From contig OU015524.1 of the NCBI GenBank assembly GCA_907165065.1, positions 1 to 64,000 on the forward strand: a stretch of 64,000 bases of DNA, read 5' to 3'. How positions within the stretch are numbered: the stretch's first letter is position 1; each line of letters starts with the position of its first letter. The notes below the pieces were generated by a model. The model saw only the letters and a list, made by a program, of their open reading frames with translations, was not told the DNA's origin and made no database searches. This DNA is from Caprimulgus europaeus. Lineage: Eukaryota; Chordata; Aves; Caprimulgiformes; Caprimulgidae. This document shows, in pieces, positions 13,494 to 25,960 of the stretch. Position numbers and translations under genes: made by a program.

Positions 13494-15699
13494 AGCCACA
13501 CTGCCGAGAGAGCCCGGCAGGGCTCTGAAACTGCGAATGAACGCTGCCTGCTCCAAGGCCAAAGGAGCCAGGCTTGAAAGCTGCTGCTGGATCTTTTCTC
13601 CAACCGCCCACGCACTTATAGCCCCAATCAACTCGGGCCTCAGTCCTTTGCCTGGCTCGCCAGGAGCGTTTTCGTTCACCCAGGAGCCACACTGCCGAGA
13701 GAGCCCGGCAGGGCTCTGAAACTGCGAATGAACGCTGCCTGCTCCAAGGCCAAAGGAGCCAGGCTTGAAAGCTGCTGCTGGATCTTTTCTCCAACCGCCC
13801 ACGCACTTATAGCCCCATTCAACTCGGGCCTCAGTCCTTTGCCTGGCTTGCCAGGAGCGTTTTCGTTCCCCGGGAGCCACACTGCCGAGAGAGCCCGGCA
13901 GGGCTCTGAAACTGCGAATGAACGCTGCCTGCTCCAAGGCCAAAGGAGCCAGGCTTGAAAGCTGCTGCTGGATCTTTTCTCCAACCGCCCACGCACTTAT
14001 AGCCCCAATCAACTCGGGCCTCAGTCCTTTGCCTGGCTCGCCAGGAGCGTTTTCGTTCACCCAGAGCCACACTGCCGAGAGAGCCCGGCAGGGCTCTGAA
14101 ACTGCGAATGAACGCTGCCTGCTCCAAGGCCAAAGGAGCCAGGCTTGAAAGCTGCTGCTGGATCTTTTCTCCAACCGCCCACGCACTTATAGCCCCATTC
14201 AACTCGGGCCTCAGTCCTTTGCCTGGCTCGCCAGGAGCGTTTTCGTTCCCCGGGAACCACACTGCCGAGAGAGCCCGGCAGGGCTCTGAAACTGCGAATG
14301 AACGCTGCCTGCTCCAAGGCCAAAGGAGCCAGGCTTGAAAGCTGCTGCTGGATCTTTTCTCCAACCGCCCACGCACTTATAGCCCCATTCAACTCGGGCC
14401 TCAGTCCTTTGCCTGGCTCGCCAGGAGCGTTTTCGTTCCCCGGGAACCACACTGCCGAGAGAGCCCGGCAGGGCTCTGAAACTGCGAATGAACGCTGCCT
14501 GCTCCAAGGCCAAAGGAGCCAGGCTTGAAAGCTGCTGCTGGATCTTTTCTCCAACCGCCCACGCACTTATAGCCCCATTCAACTCGGGCCTCAGTCCTTT
14601 GCCTGGCTTGCCAGGAGCGTTTTCGTTCCCCGAGAGCCACACTGCCGAGAGAGCCCGGCAGGGCTCTGAAACTGCGAATGAACGCTGCCTGCTCCAAGGC
14701 CAAAGGAGCCAGGCTTGAAAGCTGCTGCTGGATCTTTTCTCCAACCGCCCACGCACTTATAGCCCCATTCAACTCGGGCCTCAGTCCTTTGCCTGGCTCG
14801 CCAGGAGCGTTTTCGTTCCCCGAGAGCCACACTGCCGAGAGAGCCCGGCAGGGCTCTGAAACTGCGAATGAACGCTGCCTGCTCCAAGGCCAAAGGAGCC
14901 AGGCTTGAAAGCTGCTGCTGGATCTTTTCTCCAACCGCCCACGCACTTATAGCCCCATTCAACTCGGGCCTCAGTCCTTTGCCTGGCTCGCCAGGAGCGT
15001 TTTCGTTCCCCGAGAGCCACACTGCCGAGAGAGCCCGGCAGGGCTCTGAAACTGCGAATGAACGCTGCCTGCTCCAAGGCCAAAGGAGCCAGGCTTGAAA
15101 GCTGCTGCTGGATCTTTTCTCCAACCGCCCACGCACTTATAGCCCCATTCAACTCGGGCCTCAGTCCTTTGCCTGGCTCGCCAGGAGCGTTTTCGTTCCC
15201 CGGAAGCCACACTGCCGAGAGAGCCCGGCAGGGCTCTGAAACTGCGAATGAACGCTGCCTGCTCCAAGGCCAAAGGAGCCAGGCTTGAAAGCTGCTGCTG
15301 GATCTTTTCTCCAACCGCCCACGCACTTATAGCCCCAATCAACTCGGGCCTCAGTCCTTTGCCTGGCTCGCCAGGAGCGTTTTCGTTCCCCGAGAGCCAC
15401 ACTGCCGAGAGAGCCCGGCAGGGCTCTGAAACTGCGAATGAACGCTGCCTGCTCCAAGGCCAAAGGAGCCAGGCTTGAAAGCTGCTGCTGGATCTTTTCT
15501 CCAACCGCCCACGCACTTATAGCCCCAATCAACTCGGGCCTCAGTCCTTTGCCTGGCTCGCCAGGAGCGTTTTCGTTCCCCCGAGAGCCACACTGCCGAG
15601 AGAGCCCGGCAGGGCTCTGAAACTGCGAATGAACGCTGCCTGCTCCAAGGCCAAAGGAGCCAGGCTTGAAAGCTGCTGCTGGATCTTTTCTCCAACCGC

Positions 15700-18600
15700 C
15701 CACGCACTTATAGCCCCAATCAACTCGGGCCTCAGTCCTTTGCCTGGCTAACCAGGAGCGTTTTCGTTCCCCGGGAACCACACTGCCGAGAGAGCCCGGC
15801 AGGGCTCTGAAACTGCGAATGAACGCTGCCTGCTCCAAGGCCAAAGGAGCCAGGCTTGAAAGCTGCTGCTGGATCTTTTCTCCCAACCGCCCACGCACTT
15901 ATAGCCCCAATCAACTCGGGCCTCAGTCCTTTGCCTGGCTCGCCAGGAGCGTTTTCGTTACCCGGGAACCACACAGCCGAGAGAGCCCGGCAGGGCTCTG
16001 AAACTGCGAATGAACGCTGCCTGCTCCAAGGCCAAAGGAGCCAGGCTTGAAAGCTGCTGCTGGATCTTTTCTCCAACCGCCCACGCACTTATAGCCCCAT
16101 TCAACTCGGGCCTCAGTCCTTTGCCTGGCTCGCCCAGGAGCGTTTTCGTTCCCCGGAGCCACACTGCCGAGAGAGCCCGGCAGGGCTCTGAAACTGCGAA
16201 TGAACGCTGCCTGCTCCAAGGCCAAAGGAGCAGGCTTGAAAGCTGCTGCTGGATCTTTTCTCCAACCGCCCACGCACTTATAGCCCCAATCAACTCGGGC
16301 CTCAGTCCTTTTCCTGGCTCGCCAGGAGCGTTTTCGTTCCCCAGGAGCCACACTGCCGAGAGAGCCCGGCAGGGCTCTGAAACTGCGAATGAACGCTGCC
16401 TGCCTCCAAGGCCAAAGGAGCCAGGCTTGAAAGCTGCTGCTGATCTTTTCTCCAACCGCCCACGCACTTATAGCCCCATTCAACTCGGGCCTCAGTCCTT
16501 TGCCTGGCTTGCAGGAGCGTTTTCGTTCCCCGGGAACCACACTGCCGAGAGAGCCCCGGCAGGGCTCTGAACTGCGACTATGAACGCTGCCTGCTCCAAG
16601 GCCAAAGGAGCCAGGCTTGAAAGCTGCTGCTGGATCTTTTCTCCAACCGCCCACGCACTTATAGCCCCATTCAACTCGGGCCTCAGTCTTTGCCTGGCTT
16701 GCCAGGAGCGTTTTCGTTCCCCGGGAACCACACTGCCGAGAGAGCCCGGCAGGGCTCTGAAACTGCGAATGAACGCTGCCTGCTCCAAGGCCAAAGGAGC
16801 CAGGCTTGAAAGCTGCTGCTGGATCTTTTCTCCAACCGCCCACGCACTTTTAGCCCCATTCAACTCGGGCCTCAGTCCTTTGCCTGGCTCGCCAGAAGCG
16901 TTTTCGTTCCCCGGGAGCCACACTGCCAGGAGAGCCCGGCAGGGCTCTGAAACTGCGAATGAACGCTGCCTGCTCCAAGGCCAAAGGAGCCAGGCTTGAA
17001 AGCTGCTGCTGGATCTTTTCTCCAACCGCCCACGCACTTATAGCCCCCTTCAACTCGGGCCTCAGTCCTTTGCCTGGCTCGCCAGGAGCGTTTTCGTTCC
17101 CAGGGAACCACACTGCCGAGAGAGCCCGGCAGGGCTCTGAAACTGCGTATGAACGCTGCCTGCTCCAAGGCCAAAGGAGCCAGGCTTGAAAGCTGCTGCT
17201 GGATCTTTTCTCCAACCGCCCACGCACTTATAGCCCCATTCAACTCTGGCCTCAGTCCTTTGCCTGGCTTGCCAGGAGCGTTTTCGTTCACCAGAGCCAC
17301 ACTGCCGAGAGAGCCCGGCAGGGCTCTGAAACTGCGAATGAACGCTGCCTGCTCCAAGGCCAAAGGAGCCAGGCTTGAAAGCTGCTGCTGGATCTTTTCT
17401 CCAACCGCCCACGCACTTATAGCCCCATTCAACTCGGGCCTCAGTCCTTTGCCTGGCTTGCCAGGAGTGTTTTCGTTCCCCGGGAACCACACTGCCGCGA
17501 GAGCCCGGCAGGGCTCTGAAACTGCGAATGAACGCTGCCTGCTCCAAGGCCAAAGGAGCCAGGCTTGAAAGCTGCTGCTGGATCTTTTCTCCAACCGCCC
17601 ACGCACATATAGCCCCATTCAACTCGGGCCTCAGTCTTTTGCCTGGCTTGCCAGGAGCGTTTTCGTTCTCCGGGAGCCACACTGCTGAGAAAGCCCGGCA
17701 GGGCTCTGTAACTGCGAATGAACGCTGCCTGCTCCAAGGCCAAAGGAGCCAGGCTTGAAAGCTGCTGCTGGATCTTTTCTCCAACCGCCCACGCACTTCT
17801 AGCCCCATTCAACTCGGGCCTCAGTCCTTTGCCTGGCTCGCCAGGAGCGTTTTCGTTCCCCGGGAACCACACTGCCGAGAGAGCCCGGCAGGGCTCTGAA
17901 ACTGCGAATGAACGCTGCCTGCTCCAAGGCCAAAGGAGCCAGGCTTGAAAGCTGCTGCTGGATCTTTTCTCCAACCGCCCACGCACTTATAGCCCCATTC
18001 AACTCGGGCCTCAGTCCTTGCCTGGCTCGCCAGGAGCGTTTTCGTTCCCCGGGAACCACACTGCCGAGAGAGCCCGGCAGGGCTCTGAAACTGCGAATGA
18101 ACGCTGCCTGCTCCAAGGCCAAAGGAGCCAGGCTTGAAAGCTGCTGCTGGATCTTTTCTCCAACCGCCCACGCACTTATAGCCCCATTCAACTCGGGCCT
18201 CAGTCCTTTGCCTGGCTCGCCAGGAGCGTTTTCGTTCCCCGGGAACCACACTGCCGAGAGAGCCCGGCAGGGCTCTGAAACTGCGAATGAACGCTGCCTG
18301 CTCCAAGGCCAAAGGAGCCAGGCTTGAAAGCTGCTGCTGGATCTTTTCTCCAACCGCCCACGCACTTATAGCCCCATTCAACTCGGGCCTCAGTCCTTTG
18401 CCTGGCTTGCCAGGAGCGTTTTCGTTCCCCGGGAACCACACTGCCGAGAGAGCCCGGCAGGGCTCTGAAACTGCGAATGAACGCTGCCTGCTCCAAGGCC
18501 AAAGGAGCCAGGCTTGAAAGCTGCTGCTGGATCTTTTCTCCAACCGCCCACGCACTTATAGCCCCAATCAACTCGGGCCTCAGTCCTTTGCCTGGCTCGC

Positions 18601-21600
18601 CAGGAGCGTTTTCGTTCCCCGGGAGCCACACTGCCGAGAGAGCCCGGCAGGGCTCTGAAACTGCGAATGAACGCTGCCTGCTCCAAGGCCAAAGGAGCCA
18701 GGCTTGAAAGCTGCTGCTGGATCTTTTCTCCAACCGCCCACGCACTTATAGCCCCAATCCAACTCGGGCCTCAGTCCTTTGCCTGGCTTGCCAGGAGCGT
18801 TTTCAGTTCACCGAGAGCCACACTGCCGAGAGAGCCCGGCAGGGCTCTGAAGACTGCGAATGAACGCTGCCTGCTCCAAGGCCAAAGGAGCCAGGCTTGT
18901 TAGCTGCTGCTGGATCTTTTCTCCCAACCGCCCACGCACTTATAGCCCCATTCAACTCGTGCCTCAGTCCTTTGCCTGGCTCGCCAGGAGCGTTTTCGTT
19001 CCCCGGGAGCCACACTGCCGAGAGAGCCCGGCAGGGCACTGAAACTGCGAATGAACGCTGCCTGCTCCTAGGCCAAAGGAGCCAGGCTTGAATGCTGCTG
19101 CTGGATCTTTTCTCCAACCGCCCACGCACTTATAGCCCCCATTCAACTCGGGCCTCAGTCCTTTGCCTGGCTCGCCAGGAGCGTTTTCGTTCACCGAGAG
19201 CCACACTGCCGAGAGAGCCCAGCAGGGCTCTGAAACTGCGAATGAACGCTGCCTGCTCCCAAGGCCAAAGGAGCCAGGCTTGAAAGCTGCTGCTGGATCT
19301 TTTCTCCAACCGCCCACGCACTTATAGCCCCAATCAACTCGGGCCTCAGTCCTTTGCCTGGCTCGCCAGGAGCGTTTTCGTTCCCCGGGAGCCACACTGC
19401 CGAGAGAGCCCGGCAGGGCTCTGAAACTGCGAATGAACGCTGCCTGCTCCAAGGCCAAAGGAGCCAGGCTTGAAAGCTGCTGCTGGATCTTTTCTCCAAC
19501 CGCCCACAGCACTTATAGCCCCATTCAACTCGGGCCTCAGTCCTTTGCCTGGCTTGCCAGGAGCGTTTTCGTTCCCCGGGAGCCACACTGCCGAGAGAGC
19601 CCGGCAGGGCTCTGAAACTGCGAATGAACGCTGCCTGCTCCAAGGCCAAAGGAGCCAGGCTTGAAAGCTGCTGCTGGATCTTTTCTCCAACCGCCCCACG
19701 CACTTATAGCCCCATCAACTCGGGCCTCAGTCCTTTGCCTGGCTTGCCAGGAGCGTTTTCGTTCCCCAGGGAGCCACACTGCCGAGAGAGCCCGGCAGGG
19801 CTCTGAAACTGCGAATGAACGCTGCCTGCTCCAAGGCCAAAGGAGCCAGGCTTGAAAGCTGCTGCTGGATCTTTTCTCCAACGCCCACGCACTTATAGCC
19901 CCATTCAACTCGGGCCTCAGTCCTTTGCCTGGCTCGCCAGGAGCGTTTTCGTTCCCCAGGAGCCACACTGCCGAGAGAGCCCGGCAGGGGTCTGAAACTG
20001 CGAATGAACGCTGCCTGCTCCAAGGCCAAAGGAGCCAGGCTTGAAAGCTGCTGCGGATCTTTTCTCCAACCGCCCACGCACTTATAGCCCCAATCAACTC
20101 GGGCCTCAGTCCTTTGCCTGGCTCGCCAGGAGCGTTTTCGTTCCCCGGGAACCACACTGCCGAGAGAGCCCGGCAGGGCTCTGAAACTGCGAATGAACGC
20201 TGCCTGCTCCAAGGCCAAAGGAGCCAGGCTTGAAAGCTGCTGCTGGATCTTTTCTCCAACGCCCACGCACTTATAGCCCCATTCAACTCGGGCCTCAGTC
20301 CTATTGCCTTGCTCGCCAGGAGCGTTTTCGTTCCCCGGAACCCACACTGCCGAGAGAGCCCGGCAGGGCTCTGAAACTGCGATATGAACGCTGCCTGCTC
20401 CAAGGCCAAAGGAGCAGGCTTGAAAGCTGCTGCTGGATCTTTTCTCCAACAGCCCACGCACTTATAGCCCCATTCAACTCGGGCCTCAGTCCTTTGCCTG
20501 GCTCGCCAGGAGCGTTTTCGTTCCCCGAGACCCACACTGCCGAGAGAGCCCGGCAGGGCTCTGAAACTGCGAATGAACGCTGCCTGCTCCAAGGCCAAAG
20601 GAGCCAGGCTTGAAAGCTGCTGCTGGATCTTTTCTCCAACCGCCCACGCACTTATAGCCCCATTCAACTCGGGCCTCAGTCCTTTGCCTGGCTTGCCAGG
20701 AGCGTTTTCGTTCCCCCGGGACCACACTGCCGAGAGAGCCCGGCAGGGCTCTGAAACTGCGAATGAACGCTGCCTGCTCCAAGGCCAAAGGAGCCAGGCT
20801 TGAAAGCTGCTGCTGGATCTTTTCTCCCAACCGCCCACGCACTTATAGGCCCCTTCAACTCGGGCCTCAGTCCTTTGCCTGGCTTGCCAGGAGCGTTTTC
20901 GTTCACCCAGAGCCACACTGCCGAGAGAGCCCGGCAGGGCTCTGAAACTGCGAATGAACGCTGCCTGCTCCAAGGCCAAAGGAGCCAGGCTTGAAAGCTG
21001 CTGCTGGATCTTTTCTCCAACCGCCCACACACTTATAGCCCCATTCAACTCGGGCCTCAGTCCTTTGCCTGGCTAGCCAGGAGCGTTTTCGTTCCCCCGG
21101 AACCACACTGCCGAGAGAGCCCGGCAGGGCTCTGAAACTGCGAATGAACGCTGCCTGCTCCAAGGCCAAAGGAGCCAGGCTTGAAAGCTGCTGCTGGATC
21201 TTTTCTCCAACCGCCCACGCACTTATAGCCCCTTCAACTCGGGCCTCAGTCCTTTGCCTGGCTCGCCAGGAGCGTTTTCGTTCCCCGGGAACCACACTGC
21301 CGAGAGAGCCCGGCAGGGCTCTGAAACTGCGAATGAACGCTGCTGCTCCAAGGCCAAAGGAGCCAGGCTTGAAGCTGCTGCTGGATCTTTTCTCCAACCG
21401 CCCAAGCACTTATAGCCCCAATCAACTCGGGCCTCAGTCCTTTGCCTGGCTCGCCAGGAGCGTTTTCGTTCCCCGAGAGCCACACTGCCGAGAGAGCCCG
21501 GCAGGGCTCTGAAACTGCGAATGAACGCTGCCTGCTCCAAAGCCAAAGGAGCCAGGCTTGAAAGCTGCTGCTGGATCTTTTCTCCAACCGCCCACGCACT

Positions 21601-24600
21601 TATAGCCCCAATCAACTCGGGCCTCAGTCCTTTGCCTGGCTCGCCAGGAGCGTTTTCGTTCCCCAGAGCCACACTGCCGAGAGAGCCCGGCAGGGCTCTG
21701 AAACTGCGAATGAACGCTGCCTGCTCCAAGGCCAAAGGAGCCAGGCTTGAAAGCTGCTGCTGGATCTTTTCTCCAACCGCCCACGCACTTATAGCCCCAT
21801 TCAACTCGGGCCTCAGTCCTTTGCCTGGCTCGCCAGGAGCGTTTTCGTTCCCCAGAGCCACACTGCCGAGAGAGCCCGGCAGGGCTCTGAAACTGCGAAT
21901 GAACGCTGCCTGCTCCAAGGCCAAAGGAGCCAGGCTTGAAAGCTGCTGCTGGATCTTTTCTCCAACCGCCCACGCACTTATTAGCCCCATTCAACTCGGG
22001 CCTCAGTCCTTTGCCTGGCTCGCCAGGAGCGTTTTCGTTCCCCGGAGCCACACTGCCGAGAGAGCCCGGCAGGGCTCTGAAACTGTAAATGAACGCTGCC
22101 TGCTCCAAGGCCAAAGGAGCCAGGCTTGAAAGCTGCTGCTGGATCTTTTCTCCAACCGCCCACGCACTTATAGCCCCATTCACTCGGGCCTCAGTCCTTT
22201 GCCTGGCTCGCCAGGAGCGTTTTCGTTCCCCGAGACCACACTGCCGAGAGAGCCCGGCAGGGCTCTGAAACTGCGAATGAACGCTGCCTGCTCCAAGGCC
22301 AAAGGAGCCAGGCTTGAAAGCTGCTGCTGGATCTTTTCTCCAACCGCCCACGCACTTATAGGCCCCATTCAACTCGGGCCTCAGTCCTTTGCCTGGCTCG
22401 CCAGGAGCGTTTTCGTTCACCCGAGAGCCACACTGCCGAGAGAGCCCGGCAGGGCTCTGAAACTGCGAATGAACGCTGCCTGCTCCAAGGCCAAAGGAGC
22501 CAGGCTTGAAAGCTGCTGCTGGATCTTTTCTCCAACCGCCCACGCACTTATAGCCCCATTCAACTCGGGCCTCAGTCCTTTGCCTGGCTCGCCAGGAGCG
22601 TTTTCGTTCCCCGGGAACCACACTGCCGAGAGAGCCCGGCAGGGCTCTGAAACTGCGAATGAACGCTGCCTGCTCCAAGGCCAAAGGAGCCAGGCTTGAA
22701 GCTGCTGCTGGATCTTTTCTCCAACCACCACGCACTTATAGCCCCATTCAACTCGGGCCTCAGTCCTTTGCCTGGCTCGCCAGGAGCGTTTTCGTTTTTC
22801 GCCAGGAACACTGCCGAGAGAGCCCGGCAGGGCTCTGAAACTGCGAATGAACGCTGCCTGCTCCAATGGCCAAAGGAGCCAGGCTTGAAAGCTGCTGCTG
22901 GATCTTTTCTCCAACCGCCCACGCACTTATAGCCCCATTCAACTCGGGCCTCAGTCCTTTTGCCTGGCTTGCCAGGAGCGTTTTCGTTCCCCAGAGCCAC
23001 ACTGCCGAGAGAGCCCGGCAGGGCTCTGAAACTGCGAATGAACGCTGCCTGCTCCAAGGCCAAGGAGCCAGGCTTGAAAGCTGCTGCTGGATCTTTTCTC
23101 CAACCGCCCACGCACTTATAGCCCAATCAACTCGGGCCTCAGTCCTTTGCCTGGCTCGCCAGGAGCGTTTTCGTTCCCCAGGAACCACACTGCCGAGAGA
23201 GCCCGGCAGGGCTCTGAAACTGCGAAATGAACGCTGCCTGCTCCAAGGCCAAAGGAGCCAGGCTTGAAAGCTGCTGCTGGATCTTTTCTCCAACCGCCCA
23301 CGCACTTATAGCCCCATTCAACTCGGGCCTCAGTCCTTTGCCTGGCTCGCCAGGAGCGTTTTCGTTCCCCGAGAGCCACACTGCCGAGAGAGCCCGGCAG
23401 GGCTCTGAAACTGCGAATGAACGCTGCCTGCTCCAAGGCCAAAGGAGCCAGGCTTGAAAGCTGCTGCTGGATCTTTTCTCCAACCGCCCACGCACTTATA
23501 GCCCCAATTCAACTCGGGCCTCAGTCCTTTGCCTGGCTTGCCAGGAGCGTTTTCGTTCCCCAGAGCCACACTGCCGAGAGAGCCCGGCAGGGCTCTGAAA
23601 CTGCGAATGAACGCTGCCTGCTCCAAGGCCAAAGGAGCCAGGCTTGAAAGCTGCTGCTGGATCTTTTCTCCAACCGCCCACGCACTTATAGCCCAATCAA
23701 CTCGGGCCTCAGTCCTTTGCCTGGCTCGCCAGGAGCGTTTTCGTTCCCCGGAAGCCACACTGCCGAGAGAGCCCGGCAGGGCTCTGAAACTGCGAATGAA
23801 CGCTGCCTGCTCCAAGGCCCAAGGAGCCAGGCTTGAAAGCTGCTGCTGGATCTTTTCTCCAACCGCCCACGCACTTATAGCCCCATTCAACTCGGGCCTC
23901 AGTCCTTTGCCTGGCTCGCCAGGAGCGTTTTCGTTCCCCGGAGCCACACTGCCGAGAGAGCCCGGCAGGGCTCTGAAACTGCGAATGAACGCTGCCTGCT
24001 CCAAGGCCAAACGGAGCCAGGCTTGAAAGCTGCTGCTGGATCTTTTCTCCAACCGCCCACGCACTTATAGCCCCATTCAACTCGGGCCTCAGTCCTTTGC
24101 CTGGCTCGCCAGGAGCGTTTTCGTTCCCCCAGAGCCACACTGCCGAGAGAGCCCGGCAGGGCTCTGAAACTGCGAATGAACGCTGCCTGCTCCAAGGCCA
24201 AAGGAGCCAGCTTGAAAGCTGCTGCTGGATCTTTTCTCCAACCGCCCACGCACTTATAGCCCCATTCAACTCGGGCCTCAGGTCCTTTGCCTGGCTTGCC
24301 AGGAGCGTTTTCGTTCCCCGGGACCCACACTGCCGAGAGAGCCCGGCAGGGCCATGAAACTGCGAATGAACGCTGCCTGCTCCAAGGCCAAAGGAGCCAG
24401 GCTTGAAAGCTGCTGCTGGATCTTTTCTCCAACCGCCCACGCACTTATAGCCCCATTCAACTCGGGCCTCAGTCCTTTGCCTGGCTTGCCAGGAGCGTTT
24501 TCGTTCCCCAGAGCCACACTGCCGAGAGAGCCCGGCAGGGCTCTGAAACTGCGAATGAACGCTGCCTGCTCCAAGGCCAAAGGAGCCAGGCTTGAAAGCT

Positions 24601-25960
24601 GCTGCTGGATCTTTTCTCCAACCGCCCACGCACTTATAGCCCCAATCAACTCGGGCCTCAGTCCTTTGCCTGGCTTGCCAGGAGCGTTTTCGTTCACCCA
24701 GAGCCACACTGCCGAGAGAGCCCGGCAGGGCTCTGAAACTGCGAATGAACGCTGCCTGCTCCAAGGCCAAAGGAGCCAGGCTTGAAAGCTGCTGCTGGAT
24801 CTTTTCTCCAACCCCCCACGCACTTATAGCCCAATTCAACTCGGGCCTCAGTCCTTTGCCTGGCTCGCCAGGAGCGTTTTCGTTCCCCGGGAACCACACT
24901 GCTGAGAGAGCCCGGCAGGGCTCTGAAACTGCGAATGAACGCTGCCTGCTCCAAGGCCAAAGGAGCCAGGCTTGAAAGCTGCTGCTGGATCTTTTCTCCA
25001 ACCGCCCACGCACTTATAGCCCCATTCAACTCGGGCCTCAGTCCTTTGCCTGGCTCACCAGGAGCGTTTTCGTTCACCCAGAGCCACACTGCCGAGAGAG
25101 CCCGGCAGGGCTCTGAAACTGCGAATGAACGCTGCCTGCTCCAAGGCCAAAGGAGCAGGCTTGAAAGCTGCTGCTGGATCTTTTCTCCAACCGCCCACAG
25201 CACTTATAGCCCCATTCAACTCGGGCCTCAGTCCTTTGCCTGGCTCGCCAGGAGCGTTTTCGTTCACCCGGGAGCCACACTGCCGAGAGAGCCCGGCAGG
25301 GCTCTGAAACTGCGAATGAACGCTGCATGCTCCAAGGCCAAAGGAGCCAGGCTTGAAAGCTGCTGCTGGATTTTTTCCAACCGCCCACGCACTTATAACC
25401 CCAATCAACTCGGGCCTCAGTCCTTTGCCTGGCTTGCCAGGAGCGTTTTCGTTCCCCGGGAACCACACTGCCGAGAGAGCCCGGCAGGGCTCTGAAACTG
25501 CGAATGACGCTGCCTGCTCCAAGTCCAAAGGAGCCAGGCTTGAAAGCTGCTGCTGGATCTTTTCTCCAACCGCCCTCGCACTTATAGCCCCAATCAACTC
25601 GGGCCTCAGTCCTTGCCTGGCTCGCCAGGAGCGATTTCGTTCACCCAGAGCCACACTGCCGAGAGAGCCCGGCAGGGCTCTGAAACTGCGAATGAACGCT
25701 GCCTGCTCCAAGGCCAAAGGAGCCAGGCTTGAAAGCTGCTGCTGGATCTTTTCTCCAACCGCTCACGCACTTATAGCCCCATTCAACTCGGGCCTCAGTC
25801 CTTTGCCTGGCTCGCCAGGAGCGTTTTCGTTCACGGGAACCACGCTGCCGAGAGAGCCCGGCAGGGCTCTGAAACTGCGAATGAACGCTGCCTGCTCCAA
25901 GGCCAAAGGAGCCAGCTTGAAAGCTGCTGCTGGATCTTTTCTCCAACCGCCCACGCACTT
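15700..25960 (+). repeat. Degenerate sector of array 1
   Basis: Within array 1 this stretch carries far more private substitutions and one-base indels than the flanks. Examples are ACTTTTAG for ACTTATAG near 16847, ACATATAG near 17605, a scrambled cassette at 22785-22810, ACTGTAAATG near 22082 and TGGATTTTTTCC near 25367. Monomers before about 15.5 kb and after about 26 kb are much cleaner. Either this is an older block that escaped homogenisation or the consensus here is less accurate. Many changes are homopolymer indels, which suits sequencing error, but there are also plain substitutions, which suit age. Confidence 0.75.
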
